Shown here piece by piece: positions 7,246 to 16,253 of a DNA stretch of 64,000 bases; the first letter of the stretch is position 1; every line of letters begins with the position of its first letter. The translations under genes were made by a program, and so were the position numbers. The notes below the pieces were generated by a model. The model made no database searches. It was not told the origin of the DNA and saw only the letters and a list, made by a program, of their open reading frames with translations. Origin of the DNA: Streptomyces caelestis (GTDB lineage Bacteria > Actinomycetota > Actinomycetes > Streptomycetales > Streptomycetaceae); NCBI RefSeq assembly GCF_014205255.1, contig NZ_JACHNE010000001.1, forward strand, positions 5,766,001-5,830,000. Reading direction: 5' to 3'.

Positions 7246-8616
7246 TCATGCCTCCGCCACCGCATCCTCGCCGTCCACCGGGTCCTCCGGGACGAACCCC
7301 GGCAGCCATTCCTCCAGCTCATCGCGCAGACGCACCGTGGCCCCCAGCTGGCACAGTACGCCGATCGTGCTCAGCGTCACCCGGTGGATCAGCAGATACG
7401 CGGGCGGCAGGTTGAGCTGCTTGCCCAGCTGGTAGGCGGGGGAGCGCGGGTCCGCGATGCGGGCCGCCTGGCTGCGCATCCAGCCGCGCGAGAACGTGAA
7501 CTCCTCGGCCTCGGCCGGTTCGATGATCGGCAGCAGATAGTCCAGGACCGCGTCGGGGTCCAGCTCTATGGTCTTCTTCACGAACCCCTCCACGCACAGG
7601 AGCTCGTAGACCGCCTCGGCCTCCCCGTCGAGAGTCATGCGCAGGGACTCGCCGATGGTGGCCGGCAGACCGCCCGGGAGACGGTCGACCGTGCCGAAGT
7701 CCAGGACGCCCAGGCGCCAGTCGTCCTCACCGTCCGGGCCGCCGGGCAGCAGCCGGAAGTTGCCCGGGTGCGGATCGGCGTGCAGCAGGCCGGTACGGGC
7801 GGGGCCGGAGAACAGGAAACGGGCCAGGAGCTGGCCGGCCCGGTCGCGCTGCTCCTGGGATCCGTCCGAGATGATCTCCGACAGGGGGATGCCGTCGATC
7901 CACTCGGTGATCAGGACCTGGTCGGACTGGTGCACCACCTGCGGCACGATCACGTCCGGGTCGTCCGTGAACTCCTCGGCATGGGCCTGCTGGGCCTGGG
8001 CCTCCAGGCCGTAGTCCAGCTCCTCCGAGACGCGGTCCTTCAGCTCCGTGATCAGCGGCTTGATGTCCATGCCGGGGATCAGCGGGCCGAGCAGGCGGGA
8101 GAAGCGGCTCAGCTGGTTCAGATCGGACAGCAGGGCCTCGCCGGCGCCCGGGTACTGCACCTTGACCGCCACCTCGCGGCCGTCATGCCACACCCCTCGG
8201 TGCACCTGGCCGATCGAGGCCGCCGCGGCGGGCTTGTCCTCGAACTCCAGGAACAGCTCGTGCCTGCCCTCGCCGAGCCGCTCCTCGAGCACCGCGTGCA
8301 CGGTGCGCGTCGGCATCGGCGGCGCCGCCTCCTGGAGCTTGGTCAGCGCGGCCCGGTAGGGGCCGGCGACCTCCTCGGGCAGCGCCGACTCGAAGACGGA
8401 CAGGGCCTGGCCGAACTTCATCGCGCCGCCTTTGAGCTCGCCGAGCACCTTGAAGAGCTGGTCGGCCGTGCGCTGTTGGAGTTCGCGGCCGACGAGCTCC
8501 GCGGACTCGCCGACGATCCGCTTGCCGAATCCCCAGGTCGCTCGCCCGGCGATGCCGAGCGGGAGCGCGGCGAGTTTGGCGGTCCGGGTGACCGCCTTCC
8601 GGGGAAGATCAGACAT
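7246..8616 (-). CDS. ABC1/UbiB-family (AarF) atypical kinase
   Basis: A 456-aa protein of the ABC1/ADCK/UbiB family. Visible motifs are the KxGQ segment MKFGQALS, the Ala-rich nucleotide loop AAASIGQVHRG, the catalytic loop region HADPHPGNFRLL, and the metal motif LDFGTVDRL. Family members support quinone or lipid metabolism and act more as ATPases than as protein kinases. ATG 8616 follows GGAGGG. Its start overlaps the stop of the upstream ThiF-like gene by 8 bases, indicating translational coupling. The unusual partner argues for a dedicated pathway. Confidence 0.88.
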   Translation of the reverse strand: MSDLPRKAVTRTAKLAALPLGIAGRATWGFGKRIVGESAELVGRELQQRTADQLFKVLGELKGGAMKFGQALSVFESALPEEVAGPYRAALTKLQEAAPPMPTRTVHAVLEERLGEGRHELFLEFEDKPAAAASIGQVHRGVWHDGREVAVKVQYPGAGEALLSDLNQLSRFSRLLGPLIPGMDIKPLITELKDRVSEELDYGLEAQAQQAHAEEFTDDPDVIVPQVVHQSDQVLITEWIDGIPLSEIISDGSQEQRDRAGQLLARFLFSGPARTGLLHADPHPGNFRLLPGGPDGEDDWRLGVLDFGTVDRLPGGLPATIGESLRMTLDGEAEAVYELLCVEGFVKKTIELDPDAVLDYLLPIIEPAEAEEFTFSRGWMRSQAARIADPRSPAYQLGKQLNLPPAYLLIHRVTLSTIGVLCQLGATVRLRDELEEWLPGFVPEDPVDGEDAVAEA

Positions 8617-9823
8617 GCGCCCTCCAAGTCCCAGCCGGCCGCTTCGCCGCTGCCTGACGGCACTGCGCCGACGGCCGTTGCACCGCCATTGTCTCGTGTG
8701 ACTCCGCATCCTCCGAGGGGTGCTCCCCTTTTCCTCTCTCCGCCGCCCCGCACGGGCATCCCGGATGCGCCCAGACCGGCCGCGCATGCCAGTGGAGACC
8801 GGGCACGGAGACCTCCCAGCGCGCCCCGGCACTCGACGGAACCCGGCCGTCCAGGAAGGCGAGCGCGTGGGCGGCTGCCAGTGCGGCCACAGTAGTGGCC
8901 AGCGTCAGGTCGCAGGGTCGCACCTGCCGCTGCCTGCCGGAGCGCCACTGGGCGACCAGGCGCGGCCAGGCCGGATCCCGGTCGGTGCGGTTCTCGTGCA
9001 GGCACCCCGCGCAGCCCGTCTCCCCGGGCAGGACGAGCGGGCCGACCACCCCGGTTCCCTCCACGACCCCGGCGTACAGATGGGGTGTCCCGGAGGACAT
9101 CAGGGGTTCGGCGGCCGACGCGTCGGGCGCGTGCACGGCGACATCGTCGCGCGGGGCGACGATCACCAGAGAGAAGCCCGGGTCGCCTTCCTCCGGGGAT
9201 GCCTGGGCTGCCGCGCGGCGCGGTGGCCGGTCCGGGGCAGCCCGGCGCACGGCCTGGCGGGCCGACTCGTCCCTGCGGTCGCCGACGGCCTCCGCGGGCA
9301 GCCCGCCCGGCGCGACGTCCCACGGCTCCACACGGCCGCCGTCGCGCACGTCGACCTCGCCCACACCGGCCCCCGACAGCAGCGACGCCAGCACGGCACC
9401 CACCCGGCCCGCGCCTCGCACCTGCACGCGCTGCGAGCGCCGGGCGGCCAGTTGCCGCATCGCGTCGCCCGGTGCCGAGGTGGTCAGGGACAGGGAGGCG
9501 AGGTCGGGACGCAGCCGGTCGAGGACCTCTTTCTTCTGTCGCAGGGCATCGGCGGCAGGTCCGCCGCCCCGTGCGTCGTCCAGGAGCCCGGCCCTGGCGA
9601 GCCGCCGCACCAGCCCGTCGACATGACCGTCGGGCAGATCCATACGGCGTCCCTCCTCACGCAGCAGCTCCAGCCCTCGTGTGCCGTTCAGTAGATCGAG
9701 GAAGCTGCCCGTCGCCAGGTCCATCGGGCCGAGCGTCATCGCGTGCGCAGGTGTCATTCCGAACTGCACGGTGTTGAGGTCGCGCCAGCCGCGCTTGAGC
9801 GCGGGTTTCACCATCGGATGCAT
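8609..9823 (-). CDS. ThiF/E1-like adenylyltransferase-fold protein (TOMM leader-binding type)
   Basis: A 404-aa protein. The first roughly 110 residues resemble a winged-helix/RRE-like domain. Then comes a ThiF Rossmann motif, GAGRVGAVLASLL. It is followed by strands SLVIVAPRDD and a zinc-type pair CAGC, with a C-terminal HPGCPCG. Proteins of this build are annotated as ThiF-family or TOMM leader-peptide-binding cyclodehydratase components. No precursor peptide or YcaO is nearby. ATG 9823 is used; ATG 9814 is also possible. It is the first gene of a two-gene operon with the ABC1 kinase. Confidence 0.75.
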   Translation of the reverse strand: MHPMVKPALKRGWRDLNTVQFGMTPAHAMTLGPMDLATGSFLDLLNGTRGLELLREEGRRMDLPDGHVDGLVRRLARAGLLDDARGGGPAADALRQKKEVLDRLRPDLASLSLTTSAPGDAMRQLAARRSQRVQVRGAGRVGAVLASLLSGAGVGEVDVRDGGRVEPWDVAPGGLPAEAVGDRRDESARQAVRRAAPDRPPRRAAAQASPEEGDPGFSLVIVAPRDDVAVHAPDASAAEPLMSSGTPHLYAGVVEGTGVVGPLVLPGETGCAGCLHENRTDRDPAWPRLVAQWRSGRQRQVRPCDLTLATTVAALAAAHALAFLDGRVPSSAGARWEVSVPGLHWHARPVWAHPGCPCGAAERGKGEHPSEDAESHETMAVQRPSAQCRQAAAKRPAGTWRAHV

Positions 9824-9917
9824 GACAGGCCCCCCGTATGTGATAGATCGTCCCCGTATGCCGAAGTTGAGCGTGACGGCAGCCACGAAAACGGGCGTAC
9901 GCCAAAAACGGCCGCAC

Positions 9918-9951
9918 ACCGAACCCGACCGCAGACCGAACCCGACCGCAC
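9918..9951. repeat. two tandem 17-bp repeats
   Basis: ACCGAACCCGACCGCA plus one base occurs twice back to back (9918-9934, 9935-9951). The repeats lie in the divergent promoter region between the ThiF-like gene and the metallopeptidase. They could be a regulator site. Confidence 0.7.
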
Positions 9952-9963
9952 GCCGACCCCGGT

Positions 9964-9997
9964 AACAGGCCCGGCCTGGTCCCGGGCCGGGCCTGTT
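9964..9997. other. long perfect hairpin in a divergent intergenic region
   Basis: A 13-bp perfect stem, AACAGGCCCGGCC (9964-9976) with GGCCGGGCCTGTT (9985-9997), and an 8-nt loop. There is no T-tract on either side. Because the flanking genes diverge, it cannot terminate a coding operon. It would have to be a leader structure, the end of an unseen RNA, or a palindromic operator. The rest of 9824-10164 shows only the tandem repeat. Confidence 0.65.
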
Positions 9998-10164
9998 CGT
10001 CGCTTCGCCGACAAGAGCCAGCATGCCCAAACGCGTCGCCGGCTGCCGAAAGTTGTCCACAGGCGCGGGTATTCGTCGTACAAATCCGGCGGCTGGCGGG
10101 GAGTATGGGCAGCGAACCGTCTTGGAGCCGGGACTTCCCCGGGTACAGCGGGTAACGTCGGGGC

Positions 10165-10773
10165 GTGCCCGCCGACCCACTGCACCGCGCCGGAAAACCA
10201 CAGCGCAGTACGACGAGCCAGCCGCCGAGCGGCTCGGGGGCGAGCTCGATCGAGGTCCGCAGGAGCGCCCGCCGACGCAGAACGGTCTCCGCGTACCGCG
10301 AGGGCGATCGCACCGTTGTGCTCATCCCCGCCCGGATGTCCGAGGCGGAGGAGCAGCGCTGGGTGAACGTCATGCTCGACAAGCTGGCCGCCCAGGAGGG
10401 CAAGCGGGCCCTCGGCGATGCCGAGCTGGCCGAGCGGGCCCGGCGCCTCTCGGACCAGTACTTCGACGGGCGGGCCCGGCCCGCTTCGGTGCGCTGGGTG
10501 ACCAACCAGAACACGCGCTGGGGGTCCTGCACCCCGTCCGAGGGCAGCATCCGCCTGTCGCACCGCCTCCAGGGCATGCCCGAGTACGTCGTCGACTACG
10601 TCCTCGTCCACGAGCTCGCCCATCTGCTCGTGCCCGGACACGGCCCCCGCTTCTGGGCGTTGCTGGAGGCCTATCCGCGGACGGAGCGGGCCCGGGGCTA
10701 CCTCGAAGGCGTGGTGGCGGCCGAGCGGTTGCCCCATGCGCCCGGTGCGCGGGATGAGAGTCCCGCGGGCTGA
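10165..10773 (+). CDS. YgjP/SprT-like zinc metallopeptidase (M48-type, DUF45)
   Basis: A 202-aa protein with the zinc motif HELAH followed by the family-specific LLVPGHGPRFW, and the upstream RWGSC signature typical of the YgjP (DUF45) family. It is a putative cytoplasmic metallopeptidase of unknown substrate. Start GTG 10165 has GGGG upstream; the first 30 residues are low-complexity, so a later start is possible. It runs divergently from the ThiF-like operon. Confidence 0.85.
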   Translation: MPADPLHRAGKPQRSTTSQPPSGSGASSIEVRRSARRRRTVSAYREGDRTVVLIPARMSEAEEQRWVNVMLDKLAAQEGKRALGDAELAERARRLSDQYFDGRARPASVRWVTNQNTRWGSCTPSEGSIRLSHRLQGMPEYVVDYVLVHELAHLLVPGHGPRFWALLEAYPRTERARGYLEGVVAAERLPHAPGARDESPAG

Positions 10774-10966
10774 GCGCACGGGGTGAGCGCCTGGGGTGAG
10801 GGCCCGGCGCGAGCACCGGGGTAAGTGACCGCTTTCCGCGCGAGAGCAGCCGATACGGCCGAGCGCGGGTTGTGTACCGGGTCTGTACCGACTTCGTCCG
10901 GTGTCCGAATTTGCCGTTAGCCTGGCGCGACGCAATCACGTTCTGGATGGGGGACGGTCGTTACGC

Positions 10967-12730
10967 ATGGCCAGGGAATTCCAACGCGGCCACAAGGCCA
11001 GGATCAGTGATCTCACCGCGGGCACGGATCTGTACGTAGGCGTGCAGATCTCCGGCCCCGGCCTGAGCTTCGACATCAGCTGCTTCGGCCTCGACGCCGA
11101 CGAACGGCTCTCGGACGAACGGTACTTCGTCTTCTACAACCAGCCGAAGTCCCCCGAGGAGGCCATCCAGCTCCTGGGTGCCCAGGCGGGCGACACGGAG
11201 TCCTTCCGGGTGACGCTCGACCGGATCCCGCCGCAGATCCAGAAGCTGTCCTTCACGGCGACGATCGACGGCGCCGGACAGATGTCACAGATCGCCCCCG
11301 GCTACATCCGCATCGTGGCGGGCGGCGAGGAAGTGGCCCGCTACCCCTTCGACGGCTCGGAGTTCTCCACCGAACGTGCCGTGATGCTCGGCGACTTCTA
11401 CCTGAAGGACGTCTGGCGGTTCGCCGCCGTCGGACAGGGCTTCGACGGTGGTCTCGACGCGCTGCTGAAGAACTTCGGCGGCGAAGTGGCCGAGGAGGAG
11501 ACGCCCGAGCCGCCCGCGCCCGCCGCGCGGCAGCCGCAGGCCGGCGCTGCCCCGGCCTTCGCGCCGCCCGCATTCGGCGTTCCCGGCGCTCCGGAACCCG
11601 CCCAGCCTCCTGCCCCGGCTCCCGCACCCGCACCGCCAGCGCCCCCGGCACCCGCTCCCCAGCCCGCCGCGCAGGGCTTCGCGCCCCCGCCCGGTGCCAC
11701 TCCGCCCCCGGCCTCGGCGCCCGCGCCCCAGGTGCACGCCGCCCCGACCATCGTCGCGCCCATGAACGCCCCGCCGGGCGGCTCCCCGGTGCCGCCTCCG
11801 GCCCCGGCGCCCGCGCCGTACGGCCAGCCGGGCCAGCAGCCCCCGCCGTACGGCCAGGTCCCCGGCCAGACGGCCCCGCCACCTCCCGGCTACGGCCAGC
11901 CCCAGGCGCCGCAGGCCCCCCAGGCCCCGGCCCCGCCCCCCGGCTACGGCCAGCCCACACCGCCCCCGGGCTACGGCCAGCAGCTGCCCTTCGGACAGCA
12001 GCCCGGGCAAGCCCCTTACGGAGCACCCCAAGGAGTGCCTCACGGGTCTCCCCACGGAGCACCGCAGGGCCCCGGTGTCGCCGCCGCGCTCCAGCAGTTC
12101 AAGGAGACCCCCACCGGGCAGCGCTGGACGCAGCAGAACAAGAAGCTCGTCCGCGTCGACCTCGGCATCGGCGGGCAGCCCGTGCTGGCCCGGCAGGGCA
12201 GCATGGTGCTTTACCAGGGCAAGGTCGACTTCAGTTACAAGGGAGCCGGATTCGCCGGCCGGATCGTGGGCAACGCGACCGGCCAGGAGATGCAGCTGAT
12301 GCGCTGTACCGGCCAGGGGCAGGTGTTCCTCGCCGAGGAGTCCACGATGCTGCACCCCATCGAGCTCCAGGGCGACGGCATCTGCGTCTCCGCCGAGAAC
12401 GTCCTCGCCTTCGACGAGGGCCTCCAGTACGAGGTGCGCCGCATCGAGGGACACGGCATCCCCGGGGGCGCGCTGTTCACGATGCAGTTCACGGGCACGG
12501 GCACGATCGTCGTGAAGACCCACGGCACGCCCGTGGTCCTGCCGGTCACGCCCACCACGTTCGCCGACTGCAACGCCGTGGTCGCCTGGTCGGCCGCCGC
12601 CCAGGTCGTCGTCTCCAGCCAGGTGCGCATGCGCCGCAACGCCTACCCGGGTGACACCGGCGAGGGCGTCAACCTCCAGTTCCGGGGAGCGCCCGGGAAC
12701 TTCATCGTCATCCAGCCGTACGAGGTCTGA
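10967..12730 (+). CDS. TerD-domain / AIM24-domain fusion protein
   Basis: A 587-aa three-part protein. Residues 1 to about 180 form a TerD domain (SDLTAGTDLYVGVQISG, SFDISCFGLDAD, FYNQPKSPE), a calcium-binding fold known from tellurite and stress-response clusters. About 190 residues of Pro/Ala/Gln-rich linker follow, with repeated GYGQP-type units (11500-12060). The last roughly 200 residues are an AIM24/DUF124 beta-roll (GNATGQEMQLMRCTGQGQVF, ISSQ-like C-terminal repeats). ATG 10967 opens the TerD homology. Two free-standing AIM24 genes follow at 11- and 17-base spacings, so this is an operon. Function is unknown; a surface or membrane-associated scaffold is a guess. Confidence 0.9.
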   Translation: MAREFQRGHKARISDLTAGTDLYVGVQISGPGLSFDISCFGLDADERLSDERYFVFYNQPKSPEEAIQLLGAQAGDTESFRVTLDRIPPQIQKLSFTATIDGAGQMSQIAPGYIRIVAGGEEVARYPFDGSEFSTERAVMLGDFYLKDVWRFAAVGQGFDGGLDALLKNFGGEVAEEETPEPPAPAARQPQAGAAPAFAPPAFGVPGAPEPAQPPAPAPAPAPPAPPAPAPQPAAQGFAPPPGATPPPASAPAPQVHAAPTIVAPMNAPPGGSPVPPPAPAPAPYGQPGQQPPPYGQVPGQTAPPPPGYGQPQAPQAPQAPAPPPGYGQPTPPPGYGQQLPFGQQPGQAPYGAPQGVPHGSPHGAPQGPGVAAALQQFKETPTGQRWTQQNKKLVRVDLGIGGQPVLARQGSMVLYQGKVDFSYKGAGFAGRIVGNATGQEMQLMRCTGQGQVFLAEESTMLHPIELQGDGICVSAENVLAFDEGLQYEVRRIEGHGIPGGALFTMQFTGTGTIVVKTHGTPVVLPVTPTTFADCNAVVAWSAAAQVVVSSQVRMRRNAYPGDTGEGVNLQFRGAPGNFIVIQPYEV

Positions 12731-12741
12731 GGGAGCCCGTC

Positions 12742-13422
12742 ATGACACAGCAGCTCGCGGGCCACGCCCCCGCACCCGTGACCGCCCGCATGGAGAACCA
12801 CGGCAACCACATGCTGAAGGTCGCCATGCAGACCGGAAACGACCTCCTCGCGCGCGTGGGGTCGATGGTCGCCTACGAGGGCTTCGTGCAGTACGAGCCC
12901 AACCCGCCGGCCGTGCGTCAGATCGCGAAGGACTGGATGACCGGCGAGGGCGCGCCTCTGATGAAGTGCTCCGGCGACGGCCTGCTCTACCTCGCCGACT
13001 ACGGCGCGAACGTCGTCGTCATCAACCTCAACGGCGACGGCATCTCCGTCAACGCCACCAACCTGCTGGCCTTCGACGCCCACCTGACGTGGGGCGTGGA
13101 GCGGGTCAAGGGCCTGGCGAAGTTCGCCGGACAGGGCCTGTGGAACACCAAGATCTCAGGGCAGGGCTGGGTGGCGCTCACCTCCCGGGGCAAGCCCATC
13201 GTCGTCGACTGCGGCGGCGGCGAGGACGAGACGTACGTCGACCCCGACGCCCTGGTCGCCTGGTCCCCGAACCTCAAGGTGAAGGGCAAGCGCAGCTTCC
13301 GGGCGCAGTCGCTGATCGGCCGCGGCAGCGGCGAGGCCTACCAGATGGCCTTCTCCGGTCAGGGCATCGTCGTCGTCCAGCCCAGCGAGGACAGCACCGA
13401 CCGCCTCCGGGTCCGGGGCTGA
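12742..13422 (+). CDS. AIM24-family protein (DUF124), second copy
   Basis: A 226-aa AIM24 beta-roll protein. It shares the pattern MLKVAMQTGNDLLARVGSMV, MKCSGDGLLYLAD and GQGIVVVQPSE with its neighbours. The ribosome binding site GAGGGAG lies just after the TerD-AIM24 stop. It is the middle gene of a three-gene AIM24 operon. Bacterial members have no assigned activity; the yeast namesake is a mitochondrial inner-membrane protein. Confidence 0.88.
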   Translation: MTQQLAGHAPAPVTARMENHGNHMLKVAMQTGNDLLARVGSMVAYEGFVQYEPNPPAVRQIAKDWMTGEGAPLMKCSGDGLLYLADYGANVVVINLNGDGISVNATNLLAFDAHLTWGVERVKGLAKFAGQGLWNTKISGQGWVALTSRGKPIVVDCGGGEDETYVDPDALVAWSPNLKVKGKRSFRAQSLIGRGSGEAYQMAFSGQGIVVVQPSEDSTDRLRVRG

Positions 13423-13439
13423 GGGGGAGCAAGAACGCC

Positions 13440-14195
13440 ATGCAGAGCCCGATTTTCGCCTACAACGAGCAGCAGACCCAGGACCGCTGGAGTCTGCAGA
13501 ACAAGCAGATGCTGCGCGTCGCCCTGGAGGGCCACGACGACATCCTGGCCCGCAAGGGCACCATGGTCGCCTACCAGGGCCTCGTCGAGTTCGACGCCGA
13601 GTACCAGAGCAACGACCAGGCACGCGCGCGTGCGCACACCGGTGAGGGACTCGACCTGATGCGCTGCCACGGGCAGGGCACGGTCTACCTCGCCAACCTC
13701 AAGCAGCACGTCCACGTCATGGAGGTGGAGCAGGACGGTCTCACCGTCGACAGCAGCTATGTGCTGGCGATGGACTCCTCCCTGCATCACGAGGTCATCG
13801 CCGTCGACAGCCTCTACGGCATCTCCGGCTCCGGGAAGTACCAGCTCAACATCACCGGCCGGGGCAAGGTCGCCCTGATGACCTCGGGCATGCCGCTGCT
13901 GCTGCAGGTGACGCCCGACAAGTACGTCAACTGCGACGCCGACGCGATCGTCGCCTGGTCGACGAGCCTGCGGGTGCAGATGCAGGCGCAGACGCACTCC
14001 TCCGGGGTGTGGCGGCGCCGCGGCAGCACCGGCGAGGGCTGGGAGCTGAGCTTCATGGGCACCGGCTTCGCGCTCGTCCAGCCCAGTGAACTACTGCCGC
14101 CGCAGAACGCCCAGATCGGCTCGGGCCTCGGCGCGCAGTACGGCATGGGCCAGCAGGGAGCACGCGGGCAGAACCAGGGAAACGTCTGGAGCTGA
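13440..14195 (+). CDS. AIM24-family protein (DUF124), third copy
   Basis: A 251-aa AIM24 protein (LRVALEGHDDILARKGTMVAYQ, MRCHGQGTVYLA, GTGFALVQPSE). ATG 13440 follows GAGGGGGAGC. It ends with a Gln/Gly-rich tail (GAQYGMGQQGARGQNQGN). The three paralogues probably form a hetero-oligomeric beta-roll assembly, but this is inference from tandem paralogy. A perfect terminator follows. Confidence 0.88.
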   Translation: MQSPIFAYNEQQTQDRWSLQNKQMLRVALEGHDDILARKGTMVAYQGLVEFDAEYQSNDQARARAHTGEGLDLMRCHGQGTVYLANLKQHVHVMEVEQDGLTVDSSYVLAMDSSLHHEVIAVDSLYGISGSGKYQLNITGRGKVALMTSGMPLLLQVTPDKYVNCDADAIVAWSTSLRVQMQAQTHSSGVWRRRGSTGEGWELSFMGTGFALVQPSELLPPQNAQIGSGLGAQYGMGQQGARGQNQGNVWS

Positions 14196-14218
14196 CCGGC
14201 CACGGAACCAGCAAGGTG

Positions 14219-14250
14219 TAAGGGGCGACCGCCCAGGCGGTCGCCCCTTA
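14219..14250. terminator. bidirectional terminator
   Basis: A perfect stem AAGGGGCGACCGCC / GGCGGTCGCCCCTT with a 2-nt loop and flanking T/A bases. It lies between the AIM24 operon (+) and the Nudix gene (-), which converge here. Confidence 0.85.
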
Positions 14251-14271
14251 CTGCTTCAGGCCGCGAGTGCT

Positions 14272-14799
14272 TCAGCCCGCCAGCCTCGCGCGCGTGGCCT
14301 CCAGCAGGCGTACGACCGACTCGTCGGCCACCTCCGCGACCTCGCCGTAGCCGAACCAGCGCACGTCGAGCGACTCGTCGCTGATCGCGTGCGCGGCGTC
14401 CGACGGCGCCAGGACCGCGTACTGGACGTCGAAGTGGCAGTGGCACGGCGGCGGGATCGGGTGCCGGTCCAGGCGCACCGGGCCGCCGGGCAGCAGCGAG
14501 AGCCCCGAGACGCCGGACTCCTCCGTCGCCTCACGCAGGGCCGCTGCCGCCAGGGAGCTGTCGCCCGGCTCGCAGTGGCCGCCCATCTGGAGCCACATCC
14601 GCAGCTTCCTGTGCAGGGTCAGCAGGACCCGGCCGGCCTCGGGGTCGATCACCAGGGCGCTCGCCGTGATGTGGCCCGCATGGCAGGCCTTCCACAGGCC
14701 GTCCGGGTGTTCGGCCAGATGGTCGAGGTAGGCCTGGCACAGCTCCGTCTGGTCCTCGTACCCCTTGAGCACGAGGACCGCGTCGTCGTACAGGCTCAC
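14272..14799 (-). CDS. Nudix hydrolase
   Basis: A 175-aa protein with a Nudix box starting at GGHCEPGDSSLAAAALREAT and ending EESGV, around residues 72-96. This motif binds the metal and hydrolyses X-linked nucleoside diphosphates. GTG 14799 overlaps the stop of the upstream metalloprotease gene (GTGA), so the two are coupled. The substrate is unknown. Confidence 0.85.
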   Translation of the reverse strand: MSLYDDAVLVLKGYEDQTELCQAYLDHLAEHPDGLWKACHAGHITASALVIDPEAGRVLLTLHRKLRMWLQMGGHCEPGDSSLAAAALREATEESGVSGLSLLPGGPVRLDRHPIPPPCHCHFDVQYAVLAPSDAAHAISDESLDVRWFGYGEVAEVADESVVRLLEATRARLAG

Positions 14800-16253
14800 T
14801 CGGCGTCGTCGCCCTTGCCGTCGTCCTCGTTCTTGTCCTGGTCCTTCTTCCTGAGGTCGGGCTTGTCCGCCGCCTCGCCGAGCATCTTGTCCAGCTCGGA
14901 GAAGTCGATCTGCTCGCGGTGCACAAAGCCGTCCGGGTCGTCCAGGTCGGTGGCCGTCGGCAGCATGTCCGGGTGGTGCCACAGGGCGTCCCGGCCGTCG
15001 ACACCGCGCGCGTCGGTGAGCGAGGCCCACAGACGGGAAGCGTCACGCAGGCGGCGGGGGCGCAGCTCCAGACCGATCAGCGTGGCGAACGTCTGCTCGG
15101 CCGGGCCGCCCGAGGCGCGGCGGCGGCGCAGCGTCTCGCGCAGGGCGTCGGCGGACGACAGACGGGGCTTGGCGGCGGCGTGGACCACCGCGTCGACCCA
15201 GCCCTCCACGAGCGCCAGAGCCGTCTCCAGACGCGCCAGGGCCGCCTTCTGCTCGGGCGTGTCCTCGGGCTGGAACATGCCCTGCTGGAGGGCCTCCTGG
15301 AGCTGCTCGGGGTTCTGCGGGTCGAACTGGCCGACCACGTCCTCCAGCTTGGCCGTGTCGACCTTGATGCCGCGGGCGTAGCCGTCGACCGCGCCGAACA
15401 GATGCGAGCGCAGCCACGGCACATGCGCGAAGAGCCGCTGGTGGGCGGCCTCCCGCAGGGCGAGATACAGCCGCACCTCCTCGTGCGGGACGCTCAGGTC
15501 CTTGCCGAACGTCTCGATGTTCACCGGCAGCAGCGCGGCCTTGCCGGCCGGGCCCAGCGGCAGGCCGATGTCGGTCGAGCCGACGACCTCGCCGGCGAGC
15601 ACGCCCACGGCCTGCCCGATCTGCGTACCGAACATGGCGCCGCCCATCGAGCGCATCATGCCGATCAGCGGGCCGGCCATGGCCTGCATCTCCTCCGGCA
15701 GGACGTCGCCCATGGCGGTGCCGACGCGCTCGGCGACCGGGTCGACGAGCTCCTTCCAGGCGGGCAGGGTCGCCTCGACCCACTCGGCGCGGCTCCAGGC
15801 CACGGCCGAGCCGGCGCCGGACGGCAACGACGTGGCGTCGTCGAGCCACAGGTCGGCGAGGCGGACGGCCTCCTCGACGGCCTTGCGCTCGGCGGGGCCG
15901 ACGCTGATGTCCTTGGTGCCGTCAGGGCTGCCCTGGGACACCGTCTGGCGGGCGATCTGCTTGGCCATGTCCCAGTTCACCGGGCCGCCCTCGTAGGAGA
16001 GCATCTGGCCCAGCTGCTGGAACGCGGCGCCCAGGTCGTTGGGGTTCAGGGAGCCGAACATGGCTGCGAACGGATTGTCCGCACCGGGGCCGCCGGGGCC
16101 GCCGCCAAATCCTCCGGCTCCGGGCAGGCCGCCGAAACCGAGCGGATTGGCCGGTCCCTGACCACCACCGCTCTGCTGGTCCTTCTTCTTGCCCTCGTCG
16201 CCGTCGTCCGGCTCCTCCGGCGGAAGGCCGAATCCGAATGGGGTGTCACTCAC
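14796..16253 (-). CDS. zinc-dependent metalloprotease-like protein (DUF2342)
   Basis: A 485-aa protein. The N-terminal 60 residues are Gly/Pro/Asp-rich and disordered (PLGFGGLPGAGGFGGG). The core carries LAGEVVGSTDIGLPL and the helix LREAAHQRLFAHVPWL, the zinc-ligand region of this actinobacterial family. The C-terminal tail is highly charged. Annotated relatives are 'putative hydrolase/F420 biosynthesis-associated', without proven activity. GTG 16253 is used; upstream in-frame sequence lacks family similarity. Confidence 0.82.
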   Translation of the reverse strand: MSDTPFGFGLPPEEPDDGDEGKKKDQQSGGGQGPANPLGFGGLPGAGGFGGGPGGPGADNPFAAMFGSLNPNDLGAAFQQLGQMLSYEGGPVNWDMAKQIARQTVSQGSPDGTKDISVGPAERKAVEEAVRLADLWLDDATSLPSGAGSAVAWSRAEWVEATLPAWKELVDPVAERVGTAMGDVLPEEMQAMAGPLIGMMRSMGGAMFGTQIGQAVGVLAGEVVGSTDIGLPLGPAGKAALLPVNIETFGKDLSVPHEEVRLYLALREAAHQRLFAHVPWLRSHLFGAVDGYARGIKVDTAKLEDVVGQFDPQNPEQLQEALQQGMFQPEDTPEQKAALARLETALALVEGWVDAVVHAAAKPRLSSADALRETLRRRRASGGPAEQTFATLIGLELRPRRLRDASRLWASLTDARGVDGRDALWHHPDMLPTATDLDDPDGFVHREQIDFSELDKMLGEAADKPDLRKKDQDKNEDDGKGDDAE

